A stretch of DNA of 64,000 bases from Tenacibaculum sp. 1_MG-2023 (GTDB lineage Bacteria > Bacteroidota > Bacteroidia > Flavobacteriales > Flavobacteriaceae). The notes under the pieces are model-generated. The model saw only the letters and a program-made list of their open reading frames with translations. It searched no databases and was not told where the DNA came from. Location: positions 62,001 through 126,000 of the forward strand of contig NZ_JAUORH010000004.1 of the NCBI RefSeq assembly GCF_030547425.1, in the 5' to 3' direction. A program made the position numbers and the translations under genes. Positions within the stretch are counted from its first letter, which is position 1; each line of letters opens with the position of its first letter. Shown one piece after another: positions 39,207 to 50,059 of this stretch.

Positions 39207-39491
39207 ATGAAAACTGAAACTTTACACCAAAACACTGAAAACTTAGTTGGAGGGTGGTCTCCTTACAGAGATTTAACCTCTGAAGACAAAGTTATTTGGA
39301 ATGAAACTCCAAAACCATTGGGGGTTGACTATACTCCTTTTGCTGTATCTACCCAAATAGTTAACGGAGTTAACTATCGTTTTAAATGTACCGCCTCTAT
39401 GCCTCCTGCTGAAGTAGTTTGGGAAGCTATTGTAGAAATTTATAAACCTATTAATGGTAAACCTAGGATTATTGGAATTATCCGTTTATAA
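39207..39491 (+). CDS. Stefin (cystatin A/B)-like protein
   Basis: 94 aa with no signal peptide. VGGW near residues 14-17, then a long helix-like region, then QIVNG at 50-54 in TQIVNGVNYRFKC match the stefin plan: N-terminal Gly and the Q-x-V-x-G first loop that block papain-type cysteine proteases. A C-terminal strand pair (AIVEIYKPINGKPRIIGI) completes the fold. Bacterial stefin-like proteins exist but are seldom studied. It is followed by an unknown gene 16 bases later. A target inside or outside the cell is not known. Confidence 0.65.
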   Translation: MKTETLHQNTENLVGGWSPYRDLTSEDKVIWNETPKPLGVDYTPFAVSTQIVNGVNYRFKCTASMPPAEVVWEAIVEIYKPINGKPRIIGIIRL

Positions 39492-39507
39492 TTAAAAACT
39501 AAAAATT

Positions 39508-39966
39508 ATGGCAACTACAATAGAAAAAACTCACGTTAAGTCAAATCAAGAGTTAGAAAAATTAGCTTCTGGAGAAGTTGGAATTATAGCTAAATATGCT
39601 TTTCAAAACCCGTATTCCATCAACGGACCATTTGGCACTTTAGAATTAACTCTTTCTGGTAACAACTCTGACAAGGAAGTTGCAGTTGGAGAAATAGAGA
39701 TTAATACGCTATGGGGATTGGGATCGTATACCAATCTTAAATTTACTGGTACAGGTAATTTTAATGGTAGTACGGGATATACAAGCATCCAAGCAAATTC
39801 TATCGGAACTATTACTATAAGACCTAATGCACCTAAACCTATTAAAGCCAAAGTAAATATTTCATTAAATCCAGGGTTTCAAGAAGGTACTTTAAGTGTT
39901 GAAGGTTTCTTTAGTGATTTTACTATTAAAGCAACTTTTGTTCATTATATAAACAAAAACAATTAA
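39508..39966 (+). CDS. Unknown 152-aa beta-rich protein
   Basis: I do not recognise the family. The protein starts with about 25 helical, charged residues (MATTIEKTHVKSNQELEKLA), then is almost all beta strands with Gly/Asn turns (GTLELTLSGNNSD, YTNLKFTGTGNFNGSTGY, GTLSVEGFFSDFTIKATF). It has no signal peptide and no Cys. It is co-transcribed with the stefin-like gene (16-base gap) and ends at a strong bidirectional terminator. Confidence 0.7.
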   Translation: MATTIEKTHVKSNQELEKLASGEVGIIAKYAFQNPYSINGPFGTLELTLSGNNSDKEVAVGEIEINTLWGLGSYTNLKFTGTGNFNGSTGYTSIQANSIGTITIRPNAPKPIKAKVNISLNPGFQEGTLSVEGFFSDFTIKATFVHYINKNN

Positions 39967-40000
39967 GTATATTCTTTTTCGTTAACGTTTTTTATTCAAA

Positions 40001-40034
40001 AAAGAAAGCGGGCTTTAAAAAGCCCGCTTTCTTT
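40001..40034. terminator. Bidirectional intrinsic terminator
   Basis: AAAGAAAGCGGGCTTT and AAAGCCCGCTTTCTTT form a 14-16 bp perfect stem with a short A loop. It lies between the convergent unknown gene (+) and the arginase-family gene (-). It can end both transcripts. Confidence 0.92.
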
Positions 40035-40056
40035 CAAAATATTTCTTGTATCTTTT

Positions 40057-41013
40057 TTATAAACTCTTTACTTTTTTTGTTACTTCTTCAAGCACCTCAA
40101 AAGCGGTTTCGGCCATTTTATTACCTCTTAAATCTAATAATGGGTTTACTTCTACAAACTCTAAACAAGCTACTTTCTTACTTGCTAATAATCCGTTTAT
40201 AAGATTGATGATTTCGTATTGATCAAATCCCTTAGGTACTGGAGTTCCTGTTCCATAAGAAATCATGTCACAATCCATTGAATCTACATCAAACGACACA
40301 TAAATCACATCACAGTTAGAAAGTTTTTCCAAAGCTTCATTCACACAAACATCTAATCCACGGTAACGAACTTCTGCTACCATATAGTTTTTAATACCAT
40401 ATTTTTCCATTTGTTTATCCTCAGGTTCTTCTGTGTCACGAACTCCAAAGAATACAATATCTTCTGGTAAAACTTTTTGTCCAGAAGTTCCTATATTTTT
40501 CATTCGCTCCCATAACTCTGATGTTTCCCTATCTACATCATTAATTTGACAATCTAAGTTATCATCTGAAATAGCAGCTGACAAAGGCATTCCATGAATA
40601 TTTCCAGATGGTGATGTATAAGGTGAATGCAAGTCTCCATGGGCGTCAATCCAAACTACTCCAACTCTTTTAGTTGGGTTTGCTGCTTTTACACCACTAA
40701 TTGTTCCTAATGCTGAAGAGTGGTCTCCTGACAATACAATTGGAAACTTTCCTTCTTGTAAATTTACTTTTACATGGTTACTTAAGCGTTTGCATTGGTT
40801 GAAGACGCTATCAATTCGTTTTGCAAATGAGTTATTTACTTTATTGTAAATAGATTCATTCTCTGTAATTACATCTTCAAAATCATACGAATCAAAGTAA
40901 TTACTTTTTTGATTTATAGCTGCAATTTCAATTGCATCTACCCCCATATCAGAACCACGAGTCCCTGCTCCGATATCTGATCTATTTTTAATAATTTTAA
41001 TTTCTTTCATCAT
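40057..41013 (-). CDS. Arginase/agmatinase/formiminoglutamase family protein
   Basis: 318 aa, ureohydrolase fold with a two-manganese site: GDHSSALG (His), DAHGDLH (Asp, His, Asp), SFDVDSMD (Asp, Asp). IHGMPLS is also conserved. The spacing is closest to arginase (rocF), with the C-terminal FVEVNP. Whether it uses arginine or another guanidino substrate cannot be fixed by sequence alone. It follows citrate synthase by 60 bases on the same strand. Confidence 0.9.
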   Translation of the reverse strand: MMKEIKIIKNRSDIGAGTRGSDMGVDAIEIAAINQKSNYFDSYDFEDVITENESIYNKVNNSFAKRIDSVFNQCKRLSNHVKVNLQEGKFPIVLSGDHSSALGTISGVKAANPTKRVGVVWIDAHGDLHSPYTSPSGNIHGMPLSAAISDDNLDCQINDVDRETSELWERMKNIGTSGQKVLPEDIVFFGVRDTEEPEDKQMEKYGIKNYMVAEVRYRGLDVCVNEALEKLSNCDVIYVSFDVDSMDCDMISYGTGTPVPKGFDQYEIINLINGLLASKKVACLEFVEVNPLLDLRGNKMAETAFEVLEEVTKKVKSL

Positions 41014-41073
41014 CAGTTATTTTATATAAAAAAAATGTCATTTAATTATTTTAAATGACACTTTTCAAATAGT

Positions 41074-42360
41074 TTATCTCTTGTCTAACTCTACGAAATC
41101 TCTTAAGTTCTCTCCAACGTAAACTTGACGTGGACGACCTATTGGTTCTTTGTTTAAACGCATTTCTCTCCATTGAGCAATCCAACCTGGTAAGCGTCCT
41201 AAGGCAAACATTACTGTGAACATTTCTACAGGAATTCCCATAGCTCTATAAATAATTCCTGAATAGAAATCTACGTTAGGATATAACTTTCTTTCAACAA
41301 AATATGGATCATTTAATGCTTCTTGCTCTAATCCTTTTGCGATATCTAAGATTGGATCTTCAACTCCTAAGTTATTTAGTACTTCATCAGCAGCTTTTTT
41401 AATAATTTTCGCTCTTGGATCGAAGTTTTTATACACACGATGTCCGAACCCCATTAAACGGAAAGGGTCGTTTTTATCTTTGGCCTTTGCCATGTACTTT
41501 TTAGTATCTCCTCCATCTTCTTTAATTGCTTCTAACATTTCAAGTACTGCTTGGTTTGCTCCTCCATGCAAAGGGCCCCATAAAGCTGAAATCCCTGCTG
41601 ATAACGATGCAAATAACCCTGCATGTGATGATCCTACGATACGTACTGTAGATGTAGAACAGTTCTGCTCATGATCTGCATGTAAAATTAATAATTTGTC
41701 TAATGCATCTTTAACAATTGGATTTAACTCATACTCATCGTTTGGTTTTTGAAACATCATCGTTAAGATGTTTTCAACATAACCTAGCTTACGAGATCCA
41801 TAGTTTAATGGTAATCCTTGTTTCTTACGTAAAGTCCAAGCTACTAATACTGGGAATTTCCCCATTATTTTAACAATAGCTTTATACATATCTTCTTCTG
41901 AATCAACATTTACAGAAGATGGATTAAAAGCTGTTAATGCTGATGTTAACGATGATAACACTCCCATCGGATGTGCATTCTTTGGAAAAGCATCAATAAT
42001 TTTTTTGATATCATCATCTACAATAGCTTCATCTAAGATATCACCATAAAATTTATCTAATTGCTCTTTAGTTGGTAACTCTCCAAAAATTAACGCATAA
42101 GCTACTTCTAAAAAATCTGCTTTTTCTGCTAATTCTTCAATTGAGTATCCACGGTATCTTAAAACTCCTTCTTCACCATTTAAAAATGTTATAGCACTTT
42201 GGCATGAACCTGTATTCTTGTATCCTGGGTCAATGGTTATAATCCCACCCGTGGCTCCTCTTAAGGCTTTAATATCAATTGCAGTTTCATTTTCTGTTCC
42301 TTTTACTAAAGGAAACTCGTACGTATTTTCGCCAATTTGTATTTTTGCTATATCTGACAT
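41074..42360 (-). CDS. gltA: Citrate synthase
   Basis: 428 aa, type II citrate synthase (TCA cycle entry). The catalytic His segments are HADHEQNCSTSTVR and GFGHRVYKNFDPRA, with LWGPLHGGANQAVLEML, and the Asp is in YPNVDFYSGI. The length and N-terminal beta domain (GENTYEFPL, DPGYKNTGSC) fit the hexameric bacterial form. Confidence 0.98.
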   Translation of the reverse strand: MSDIAKIQIGENTYEFPLVKGTENETAIDIKALRGATGGIITIDPGYKNTGSCQSAITFLNGEEGVLRYRGYSIEELAEKADFLEVAYALIFGELPTKEQLDKFYGDILDEAIVDDDIKKIIDAFPKNAHPMGVLSSLTSALTAFNPSSVNVDSEEDMYKAIVKIMGKFPVLVAWTLRKKQGLPLNYGSRKLGYVENILTMMFQKPNDEYELNPIVKDALDKLLILHADHEQNCSTSTVRIVGSSHAGLFASLSAGISALWGPLHGGANQAVLEMLEAIKEDGGDTKKYMAKAKDKNDPFRLMGFGHRVYKNFDPRAKIIKKAADEVLNNLGVEDPILDIAKGLEQEALNDPYFVERKLYPNVDFYSGIIYRAMGIPVEMFTVMFALGRLPGWIAQWREMRLNKEPIGRPRQVYVGENLRDFVELDKR

Positions 42361-42813
42361 TTTTTAACTATAATTTTTTATGATTGAAGTGAATTGCGAA
42401 GATACCATTTTTTGGATTATTTTAAAAGGCTCTATTAATAGATTTTTAATATAAAAAAATCAATTTATTTTATTTAAAATAAACTTGAAAACACTAAACC
42501 CACCCTTACCTGTGATACAATGTTTTATATAGAAAAAAGTGGTGTTAATTTTCCTTACAAAATTAGTTTTATCTAGATTATTTTATTTTTTCACCCTTAC
42601 AAACTCATTTTAATATGATAGTTCTCGTGCTCTTTTAGGTATATGATTTTTTTATTGATAAAAAGATTAAAATACAAAATGGATATTTCTTTACACCTCA
42701 CACATTAAATAACATTATTAAAAAAAATGTTAATTTTTTGTTATTATTTTATTAATAATCAATAAACATATATTTTTAGAAAAAATTAATTCAATTCATA
42801 AAATCCTTTCACA
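42361..42813. other. AT-rich divergent intergenic region
   Basis: 453 bases without a gene lie between gltA (-) and the lipoprotein protease (+). It is nearly all A/T, with runs such as AAAAAAATG and TTATTATTTTATTAATAAT. It must hold the promoters of both genes. A partial -7 match, TATCTTCG, is upstream of gltA. I saw no repeat, RNA motif or conserved box strong enough to name. Confidence 0.6.
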
Positions 42814-43668
42814 ATGAAAAAATTTAAATTTATTATTGCATTATTATGCATATCCTTTTTTACTGTACAATGCACCCAAGAAGAAAGCAATTTAACAAGT
42901 GACAACTCGCCTATGGGGATTAACTCTCCAAGTATGTTAGAAATTAACAATGCTGAGTGCTACACTGTTGATGGTTTTGGTCCAAATTCTTATTGGGCTG
43001 AATATATAGTTAACCAATCTACTACTAATTTTTTAAAGACTGAACACAACGAAGCTGCGAGTTTTTTTGGAATGGGTAATGTACCTTTATACTTAGCAGG
43101 TGGCGACGGAACTTTCAATGCTCTTTCTTATTCTAATGGTTACGTAGTATGGGGAGAAGAGTTATTAGCTAGTGCTTTAAATTATGGTAATGTTGCTATT
43201 GCTTACGTTGCTGCTCATGAAATGGCACATCAGGTACAGTTTAGAGACAACACTATTCCTAGTGGTAATCATGTTAGTGCTACTGAATTAGAAGCCGATG
43301 GGTTTGGAGGATATTTTATTCGTAGAACTTATACTAGTGATTGGAATACTGCAGCGGGTGCTTACAACTTCTCACAAACATTAGCTGGTCCTAATGGTAG
43401 TTCTCATGGTACAGCTGCACAAAGAAGGTCTGCTTTTAGGTTAGGTTACTTATTAGGGGATAACGGTACTTATTCTAACAAAAACTTTGATTCAAACTTT
43501 TTTTACTACTATGACTATTATGTAAAAGGTGGTAGATTAAAATTAGAATTGGTTAAGCCTTCTACTATCGAACAAAGTCAGCACGAGCATATTGTAGCAC
43601 ACTTAGAAGAGTTACAAAAAATTGCTTCAGGAGAAATTTCTGAAGAAGAATTCTTAAACTTAAATTAA
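42814..43668 (+). CDS. Lipoprotein zinc metalloprotease (HEMAH, ELEADG)
   Basis: 284 aa. The signal ends at VQC (Cys20), so it is a lipoprotein. The zincin motif HEMAH is at 135-139 and ELEADGFGGYF at 158-168 gives the third ligand Glu, as in gluzincin peptidases of the M48/YpfJ type. The domain before it has no known name. A basic/Tyr-rich C-terminal helix region (FYYYDYYVKGGRLKLE) follows. It is transcribed alone, ending at the terminator near 43720. Confidence 0.8.
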   Translation: MKKFKFIIALLCISFFTVQCTQEESNLTSDNSPMGINSPSMLEINNAECYTVDGFGPNSYWAEYIVNQSTTNFLKTEHNEAASFFGMGNVPLYLAGGDGTFNALSYSNGYVVWGEELLASALNYGNVAIAYVAAHEMAHQVQFRDNTIPSGNHVSATELEADGFGGYFIRRTYTSDWNTAAGAYNFSQTLAGPNGSSHGTAAQRRSAFRLGYLLGDNGTYSNKNFDSNFFYYYDYYVKGGRLKLELVKPSTIEQSQHEHIVAHLEELQKIASGEISEEEFLNLN

Positions 43669-43710
43669 AATATAATCAACTAAAATAAACGAATTGAATT
43701 GAATTTCAAA

Positions 43711-43742
43711 GGCTGTCTTACATGTAAGACAGCTTTTGTTTT
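43711..43742 (+). terminator. Intrinsic terminator after the metalloprotease gene
   Basis: GGCTGTCTTA-CATG-TAAGACAGCT forms a 9-bp perfect stem and is followed by TTTTGTTTTTTTTATTTTT. It also serves the convergent minus-strand gene weakly. Confidence 0.88.
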
Positions 43743-43755
43743 TTTTATTTTTATA

Positions 43756-44349
43756 CTACTTAACCTTGATTTGGTTTTTCTTGATCTTCTTCATAATTCT
43801 TTTCAAAGCACTATGAATAATAAGGTTTGAGTTTTTTGAAAGCGCATAATCATTATCTTTTTCAGAAACAACTAATTTACCAACTACTGTTTGACTATAT
43901 ATTATTTTAAACATATTTAAATCGTAGATACTAAGTACCACCTCACCTATGTTTTTTGAAGGATCAGTTTGAGAATTACTTGCCCCTAAAACACCTACTT
44001 CATTGGATATATTTTTAGTTCTAATATCAATAAAGTAATCATAACCTGTGCCGTTTTTTATATCTTTTAAAATAGATTTATCAAGACTAGGTGAAATATT
44101 ACTAGGAATTAATAGTCCTTTCATGTTGCTAACCACCAAAAGTCTATTACCTATAAGTTCAGAAAATCGTTCATTTGCCATTTCAGTTAAACCATCTTTT
44201 CTAATGTTTTTAAAAAAGGTAACATCATTTAACAACCACTTTCCTTTTCTGAAATCTAATCGTGAATTTACATCTCCTGAATGAGTGTATTTTACCGAAT
44301 TACAAGACGTAATTACAATAACAGCAAGTAATATGTATAAGTATTTCAT
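43756..44349 (-). CDS. Hypothetical lipoprotein
   Basis: 197 aa from the ATG at 44349, which gives a clean signal MKYLYILLAVIVITSC with lipobox; an ATG at 44364 would overlap the upstream stop. Mature part: LDFRKGKWLLNDV, ELIGNRLLVV, then a Ser/Lys-rich strand domain (VVLSIYDLNMFKIIYSQTVVG). No family recognised. It is 4 bases after the upstream small envelope protein, so the two form one unit. Confidence 0.75.
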   Translation of the reverse strand: MKYLYILLAVIVITSCNSVKYTHSGDVNSRLDFRKGKWLLNDVTFFKNIRKDGLTEMANERFSELIGNRLLVVSNMKGLLIPSNISPSLDKSILKDIKNGTGYDYFIDIRTKNISNEVGVLGASNSQTDPSKNIGEVVLSIYDLNMFKIIYSQTVVGKLVVSEKDNDYALSKNSNLIIHSALKRIMKKIKKNQIKVK

Positions 44350-44353
44350 ATTT

Positions 44354-44896
44354 CTATAAATCAAACCCTAAATTTAGTTGTAACATTAAGGGGAAAAAAC
44401 CATGACCTCCATTTACATCAAAATAATAAATAGGTCCCATATCAAATAATAAGTGAAAGTTTTTACCGTATTTACGTTGGATACCCCAAGTAGGTCCGAC
44501 AGCAAAATCTAAATTATCAGTTACTACATCATCTCCAAAAAGAGTTTTACCTCTTGTTAAAATACGAGCTGATATAAAATTTGCTGAATTGTTGGTTATA
44601 TTCAAACCTTTAGTTTTACGTTTATCAAAATTATAAAACCATCTCTGTTGCACGTCTAAAAAAGGGTTTATGGCATATACTAACCCTGTATCTACATCAG
44701 AAGCTGAAGAGTGTGGATAACTTCCACTATATCCTATTCCTACCCCTATAGAAAGGGTTGAGTTATTTCCAATAGGCATTTCATATTCAATTCCTGGGTT
44801 TAAAAAATTTACTCTCCAAACACGCTGCGTTAGTTTTTCTTGAGAAAACACTGTTGCAACAAATAAGCTACAAATAAGCAGGAATGATTTTTTCAT
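44354..44896 (-). CDS. Small secreted outer-membrane-like protein
   Basis: 180 aa with a signal peptide (SFLLICSLFVATVFSQ). The mature part is beta-rich with Tyr/Phe/Gly turns (GIGYSGSYPHS, FDKRKTKGLNI, YFDVNGGHGFFPLMLQLNLGFDL) and ends in aromatic plus Leu, like a small outer-membrane barrel. It precedes the lipoprotein at 43756. Function unknown. Confidence 0.7.
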   Translation of the reverse strand: MKKSFLLICSLFVATVFSQEKLTQRVWRVNFLNPGIEYEMPIGNNSTLSIGVGIGYSGSYPHSSASDVDTGLVYAINPFLDVQQRWFYNFDKRKTKGLNITNNSANFISARILTRGKTLFGDDVVTDNLDFAVGPTWGIQRKYGKNFHLLFDMGPIYYFDVNGGHGFFPLMLQLNLGFDL

Positions 44897-45007
44897 AATT
44901 ATTTTTTTAGTTTATAAACAACTATATAAAAAGTTAGAAGTGTTTTACCCTACTTTTACTTCTTATATTTAAACTATTTATCAAAAAACAATACTATACT
45001 TAACTAA

Positions 45008-45033
45008 AAAAGCTCGTACTTATGCACGAGCTT
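45008..45033 (-). terminator. Intrinsic terminator after eno
   Basis: AAAGCTCGT and ACGAGCTTT pair across an 8-base loop. On the minus strand it is followed by a T run (TTTTTTAG). It lies 22 bases after the enolase stop. Confidence 0.88.
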
Positions 45034-45054
45034 TAAATATTATATTAAAAAGTT

Positions 45055-46443
<1,389 letters not shown>

Positions 46444-46451
46444 TTATTTAT

Positions 46452-47561
46452 TTAAGCTTTTACTTTTTTGATGTTTTCGATAAACTCGTCAAATAAGTAT
46501 TCTGCATCGTGTGGACCAGGACTGGCTTCTGGATGATACTGAACAGAAAATACATTTTTAGATTTCATTCTGATACCTGCCACTGTATTGTCGTTCAAGT
46601 GTACATGTGTAATTTCTACATCAGGATGCGCTTCTGTTTCTTCTCTATTAATAGCAAAACCGTGATTTTGAGAAGTTATCTCTCCTTTTCCTGTAAGCAA
46701 ATTCTTTACAGGATGATTAATTCCTCTATGACCATTGTGCATTTTGTAAGTAGAAATTCCGTTTGCTAACGCAATTACTTGGTGTCCTAAACAGATTCCA
46801 AATAATGGTAAATCTTTCTCTATGATTTCTTTTGCTGTATTTTGAGCTTCTTCTAATGGTTCTGGATCTCCAGGTCCGTTAGAAATAAAATACCCATCTG
46901 GATTAAAATCACTCATTTGTTCAAAACTTGCGTTGTATGGGTATACTTTAATATAAGCACCTCTTTTTGCTAAATTTCTTAAAATGTTTTTCTTAATACC
47001 AATATCTAATGCTGATATTTTAATTGAGGCATTTTCATCACCAACAAAATAAGGTTCTTTGGTTGATACCTTTGAAGCTAATTCTAATCCTTCCATGTTA
47101 GGAGTATCAGCTAATTGCTTTTTTAATTCGTCAATTTTATCTACTTCTGTAGAAATGATAGCATTCATGGCTCCATTATCTCTAATATAAGATACTAACG
47201 CACGTGTATCAACATCTGAAATGGCTACTAAATTATGCTTCTCGAACCAGTCAAATAAGTTTCCATCAGAATCTACACGAGAGTGTGTAAAACTGAAGTT
47301 ACGACAAATTAATCCTGAAATTTTAATTCCTTCTGACTCTACTTCTTCATTGTTAACTCCATAGTTACCAATATGTGCGTTGGTAGTTACCATTAATTGT
47401 CCAAAGTAAGAAGGATCTGTAAAAATCTCTTGGTATCCAGTCATACCTGTATTAAAACAAATTTCTCCTGTTGCGGTTCCTTCTATTCCAATAGATTTCC
47501 CGTAGAAAATAGTTCCGTCTGCTAATAGAACTAATGCTTTTTTACGTGTTTGATATTTCAT
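46452..47561 (-). CDS. carA: Carbamoyl-phosphate synthase small chain
   Basis: 369 aa. It has an N-terminal CarA domain (DGTIFYGKSIGIEGTATGEICFNTGMTGYQEIFTDPSY) and a C-terminal glutamine amidotransferase with Cys in PLFGICLGHQ and His/Glu in SVQYHPEASPGPHD. It supplies ammonia for carbamoyl phosphate (pyrimidines, arginine). The large subunit gene is not in the window. Confidence 0.97.
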   Translation of the reverse strand: MKYQTRKKALVLLADGTIFYGKSIGIEGTATGEICFNTGMTGYQEIFTDPSYFGQLMVTTNAHIGNYGVNNEEVESEGIKISGLICRNFSFTHSRVDSDGNLFDWFEKHNLVAISDVDTRALVSYIRDNGAMNAIISTEVDKIDELKKQLADTPNMEGLELASKVSTKEPYFVGDENASIKISALDIGIKKNILRNLAKRGAYIKVYPYNASFEQMSDFNPDGYFISNGPGDPEPLEEAQNTAKEIIEKDLPLFGICLGHQVIALANGISTYKMHNGHRGINHPVKNLLTGKGEITSQNHGFAINREETEAHPDVEITHVHLNDNTVAGIRMKSKNVFSVQYHPEASPGPHDAEYLFDEFIENIKKVKA

Positions 47562-47585
47562 TTAGTGTGTTGTGTAATTTGTTTG

Positions 47586-47614
47586 CAAAAATATATAAAA
47601 AAAGGATAAACAAT
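47586..47614 (-). promoter_or_regulatory. Candidate carA promoter
   Basis: On the minus strand, ATTG (47614-47611), a 17-base spacer and TATTTTTG (47593-47586, exact TANNTTTG) form a Bacteroidetes-type promoter 25 bases before the carA ATG. The -33 part overlaps the upstream gene's terminator hairpin. Confidence 0.6.
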
Positions 47615-47632
47615 ACTTTGTTTACCCTTTTG
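47602..47632 (-). terminator. Intrinsic terminator after the 226-aa secreted protein gene
   Basis: AAGGGTAAACA and TGTTTATCCTT form a stem with one mismatch around a 5-base loop, followed by TTTTTTTA on the minus strand. It is immediately after the stop at 47638 and overlaps the carA promoter. Confidence 0.8.
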
Positions 47633-47637
47633 TTGTT

Positions 47638-48318
47638 TTATAATGAATTATAATATTTTAAAATCTGTTCGACATCTTTTTCTTTTCTATAAGATAGTTT
47701 CTTTTTTTTAGCATAAGATATTAACATTTTTTTATTTTTCTTATCTATAAAACTCAAAATTGTCTTTTTCTTTATTTTGTTCAGATTTGATACTTTATCA
47801 CTTATTTTATCAACCAATACATATTCTTTTTTTATTCTATAATGAGCCGGTTTTATGACTTTTCCATTTAATTTATCTATTATTTCTTCTCTTTTAAATG
47901 AAATAAAACTTACTTTCAAATCTACTTTTTTCCCTTCAACTAAAACTTCATAAATACTATTTCCTTTTTTAATAAATTCTTTATTATTTATATAAGCTTT
48001 TTCTAAATTTGAAAAAACAAAAAGACTATCATTATTTATCTTAGAAACAAAAGAATTATCTATCAAATCGATATTAAAGTTATTTATTTTGTATTTCTTT
48101 TTATTTACATTGAGGATTATAGCCTTATTATTAAACTTCTCATAGTAGTATACTCTTTTTATCTTTCCTTTAGCTTCTGACATTCTATAAAAACCTGATG
48201 ATGTTTTAGAGAAACTAGATTTAGGGCTACTGTCAACAACCCTAAATGAAGACTGTGAATAAACTAAGTTATTAATCATAAATAATAAAATCATAGCTAA
48301 AATTTGAATCTTTTTCAT
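47638..48318 (-). CDS. Secreted hypothetical protein, Lys/Ile/Asn-rich
   Basis: 226 aa with a signal peptide (ILAMILLFMINNLVYSQ). The mature protein has short strands with high Lys and Asn (KRVYYYEKFNNKAIIL, KKYKINNFNIDLIDNS) and a basic tail (KKKLSYRKEKDVEQILKYY). No family recognised. It stands alone between the ribosomal alpha cluster and carA, with terminators on both sides. Confidence 0.75.
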   Translation of the reverse strand: MKKIQILAMILLFMINNLVYSQSSFRVVDSSPKSSFSKTSSGFYRMSEAKGKIKRVYYYEKFNNKAIILNVNKKKYKINNFNIDLIDNSFVSKINNDSLFVFSNLEKAYINNKEFIKKGNSIYEVLVEGKKVDLKVSFISFKREEIIDKLNGKVIKPAHYRIKKEYVLVDKISDKVSNLNKIKKKTILSFIDKKNKKMLISYAKKKKLSYRKEKDVEQILKYYNSL

Positions 48319-48369
48319 TTTTATAAATTTTAAGTTAATATTCCACTAATTTATAATTTTTATTATAAA

Positions 48370-48402
48370 AAAAGGGACAAACATTAAATGTTTATCCCTT
48401 TG
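48370..48402 (-). terminator. Intrinsic terminator of the alpha ribosomal cluster
   Basis: On the minus strand AAAGGGATAAACATTT and AATGTTTGTCCCTTT pair with one mismatch and run into TTTTTTTATAATAAAAA. It is 26 bases past the rplQ stop. Confidence 0.92.
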
Positions 48403-48427
48403 ATATAATTTATAAAAATTTTCATTT

Positions 48428-48904
48428 TTATTCTTCTTCTTGTGAAGTTTGAGTTTCAACAGCAGCTCCTTCAGTCTTCTTCGCTCCACCACGACGGCTA
48501 CGACGAGTAGTCTTTTTAGCTTTGTTTCCTTTTGGATCGTATAACTCGTTATAATCAACTAATTCTACCATTGCCATAGAAGCGTTATCTCCTTGACGGT
48601 TTCCTAATTTGATGATACGTACGTATCCTCCTGGTCTGTCTGCTACTTTTACAGAAATTTCTTTGAATAATTCTGTTACAGCTTCCTTACTACGTAAATA
48701 ACTAAATACTGTACGACGGTTGTGAGTTGTATCGTCTTTAGATTTTGTAATTAAAGGCTCTACAAACTTACGTAAAGCTTTAGCTTTAGCTTCAGTAGTA
48801 TTGATACGCTTATGCTCTATTAAAGAACAAGCCATGTTAGATAACATCGCTTTTCTGTGCGCTGTTTTTCTTCCTAAATGATTAAATTTCTTTCCGTGTC
48901 TCAT
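48428..48904 (-). CDS. rplQ: Ribosomal protein L17
   Basis: 158 aa: the conserved core ([67 protein letters not shown]) fills about 120 residues. The last 38 are a Lys/Arg then Glu/Gln extension ([15 protein letters not shown]...EEE) common in Bacteroidetes L17. It is the last gene of the cluster. Confidence 0.97.
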   Translation of the reverse strand: MRHGKKFNHLGRKTAHRKAMLSNMACSLIEHKRINTTEAKAKALRKFVEPLITKSKDDTTHNRRTVFSYLRSKEAVTELFKEISVKVADRPGGYVRIIKLGNRQGDNASMAMVELVDYNELYDPKGNKAKKTTRRSRRGGAKKTEGAAVETQTSQEEE

Positions 48905-48967
48905 GACATTTGGTTTTAGCTTTCATCTTGCTACTAACCCTAGTTTAGGGGAGCAAAATATGAAAGG

Positions 48968-49960
48968 TTAATCTTTATCTAATTTGTATTTGCTTAAATC
49001 CATTCCGAAATTTAAACCTTTGTTAGCCACTAACTCATCTAATTCAGTTAATGATTTTTTACCAAAGTTTCTGAACTTCATTAAATCGCTTTTGTTAAAT
49101 GATACTAAGTCTCCTAAAGTATCTACTTCTGCAGCTTTTAAACAGTTTAAAGCACGAACTGATAAATCCATATCAACTAATTTCGTCTTTAATAACTGAC
49201 GCATATGTAATGATTCTTCATCATATGTTTCAGTTTGTGCGATTTCATCTGCCTCTAAAGTGATACGCTCATCAGAGAATAACATAAAGTGGTGGATTAA
49301 AATCTTAGCTGCTTCTGTTAAGGCATCTTTAGGATTGATAGATCCATCAGTATCGATATCGAAAACTAATTTTTCGTAATCGGTCTTTTGTTCTACACGG
49401 AAATTTTCAACAGCATACTTTACATTCTTTATAGGAGTGTAAATAGAATCTGTAAAAATTGTTCCTAAAGGAGCACCAGCTCTTTTATTTTCTTCTGCTG
49501 GTACGAAACCTCTACCTTTTTCAATGGTAATTTCAGCATTTAACGTTACTGATTTATCCATATTACAAATTACTAAATCTGGATTTAGTACTTGAAAACC
49601 TGAGATAAACTTTTGTAAATCACCAGCCGTTAATTGCTCTTGTCCTGATATTGCTATAGAAACTGTTTCTCTATCAGATTCTTCAATCTGTTTCTTAAAA
49701 CGTACTTGCTTTAAGTTTAAGATAATTTCAGTAACATCTTCTACAACACCTTGAATTGTTGAAAACTCATGATCAACACCGTCAACACGTAATGATGTAA
49801 TCGCAAACCCTTCAAGAGAAGATAATAATACTCTTCTTAAAGCGTTACCAACTGTTAATCCAAAACCTGGTTCAAGAGGTCTGAATTCGAATCTTCCTGA
49901 AAAATCAGTAGATTCAATCATTATTACTTTATCAGGCTTTTGAAAATTTAAAATTGCCAT
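48968..49960 (-). CDS. rpoA: RNA polymerase alpha subunit
   Basis: 330 aa. The N-terminal assembly domain has [28 protein letters not shown]; the C-terminal domain has [16 protein letters not shown] and [13 protein letters not shown] for DNA and activator contact. It lies between rpsD and rplQ as expected. Confidence 0.98.
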   Translation of the reverse strand: MAILNFQKPDKVIMIESTDFSGRFEFRPLEPGFGLTVGNALRRVLLSSLEGFAITSLRVDGVDHEFSTIQGVVEDVTEIILNLKQVRFKKQIEESDRETVSIAISGQEQLTAGDLQKFISGFQVLNPDLVICNMDKSVTLNAEITIEKGRGFVPAEENKRAGAPLGTIFTDSIYTPIKNVKYAVENFRVEQKTDYEKLVFDIDTDGSINPKDALTEAAKILIHHFMLFSDERITLEADEIAQTETYDEESLHMRQLLKTKLVDMDLSVRALNCLKAAEVDTLGDLVSFNKSDLMKFRNFGKKSLTELDELVANKGLNFGMDLSKYKLDKD

Positions 49961-50059
49961 ATTTTTTTTCTTCGTTTTAATTGTTATTCAGTTGCGCGGT
50001 TTATAAGTGTGAAGAAATACAAACAAACCCTTTGGCTGAACACCAATATGATTAATTTA

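Noticed and set aside
42700..42813. Promoter upstream of the metalloprotease gene
   Set aside because: TATATTTT lacks the final G of the -7 box and no TTTG lies at 17-20 bases; not strong enough to call.
48346..48558. 70-codon ORF overlapping the 3' end of rplQ
   Set aside because: It is out of frame with L17, runs through the operon terminator and has only low-complexity Lys/Leu residues.
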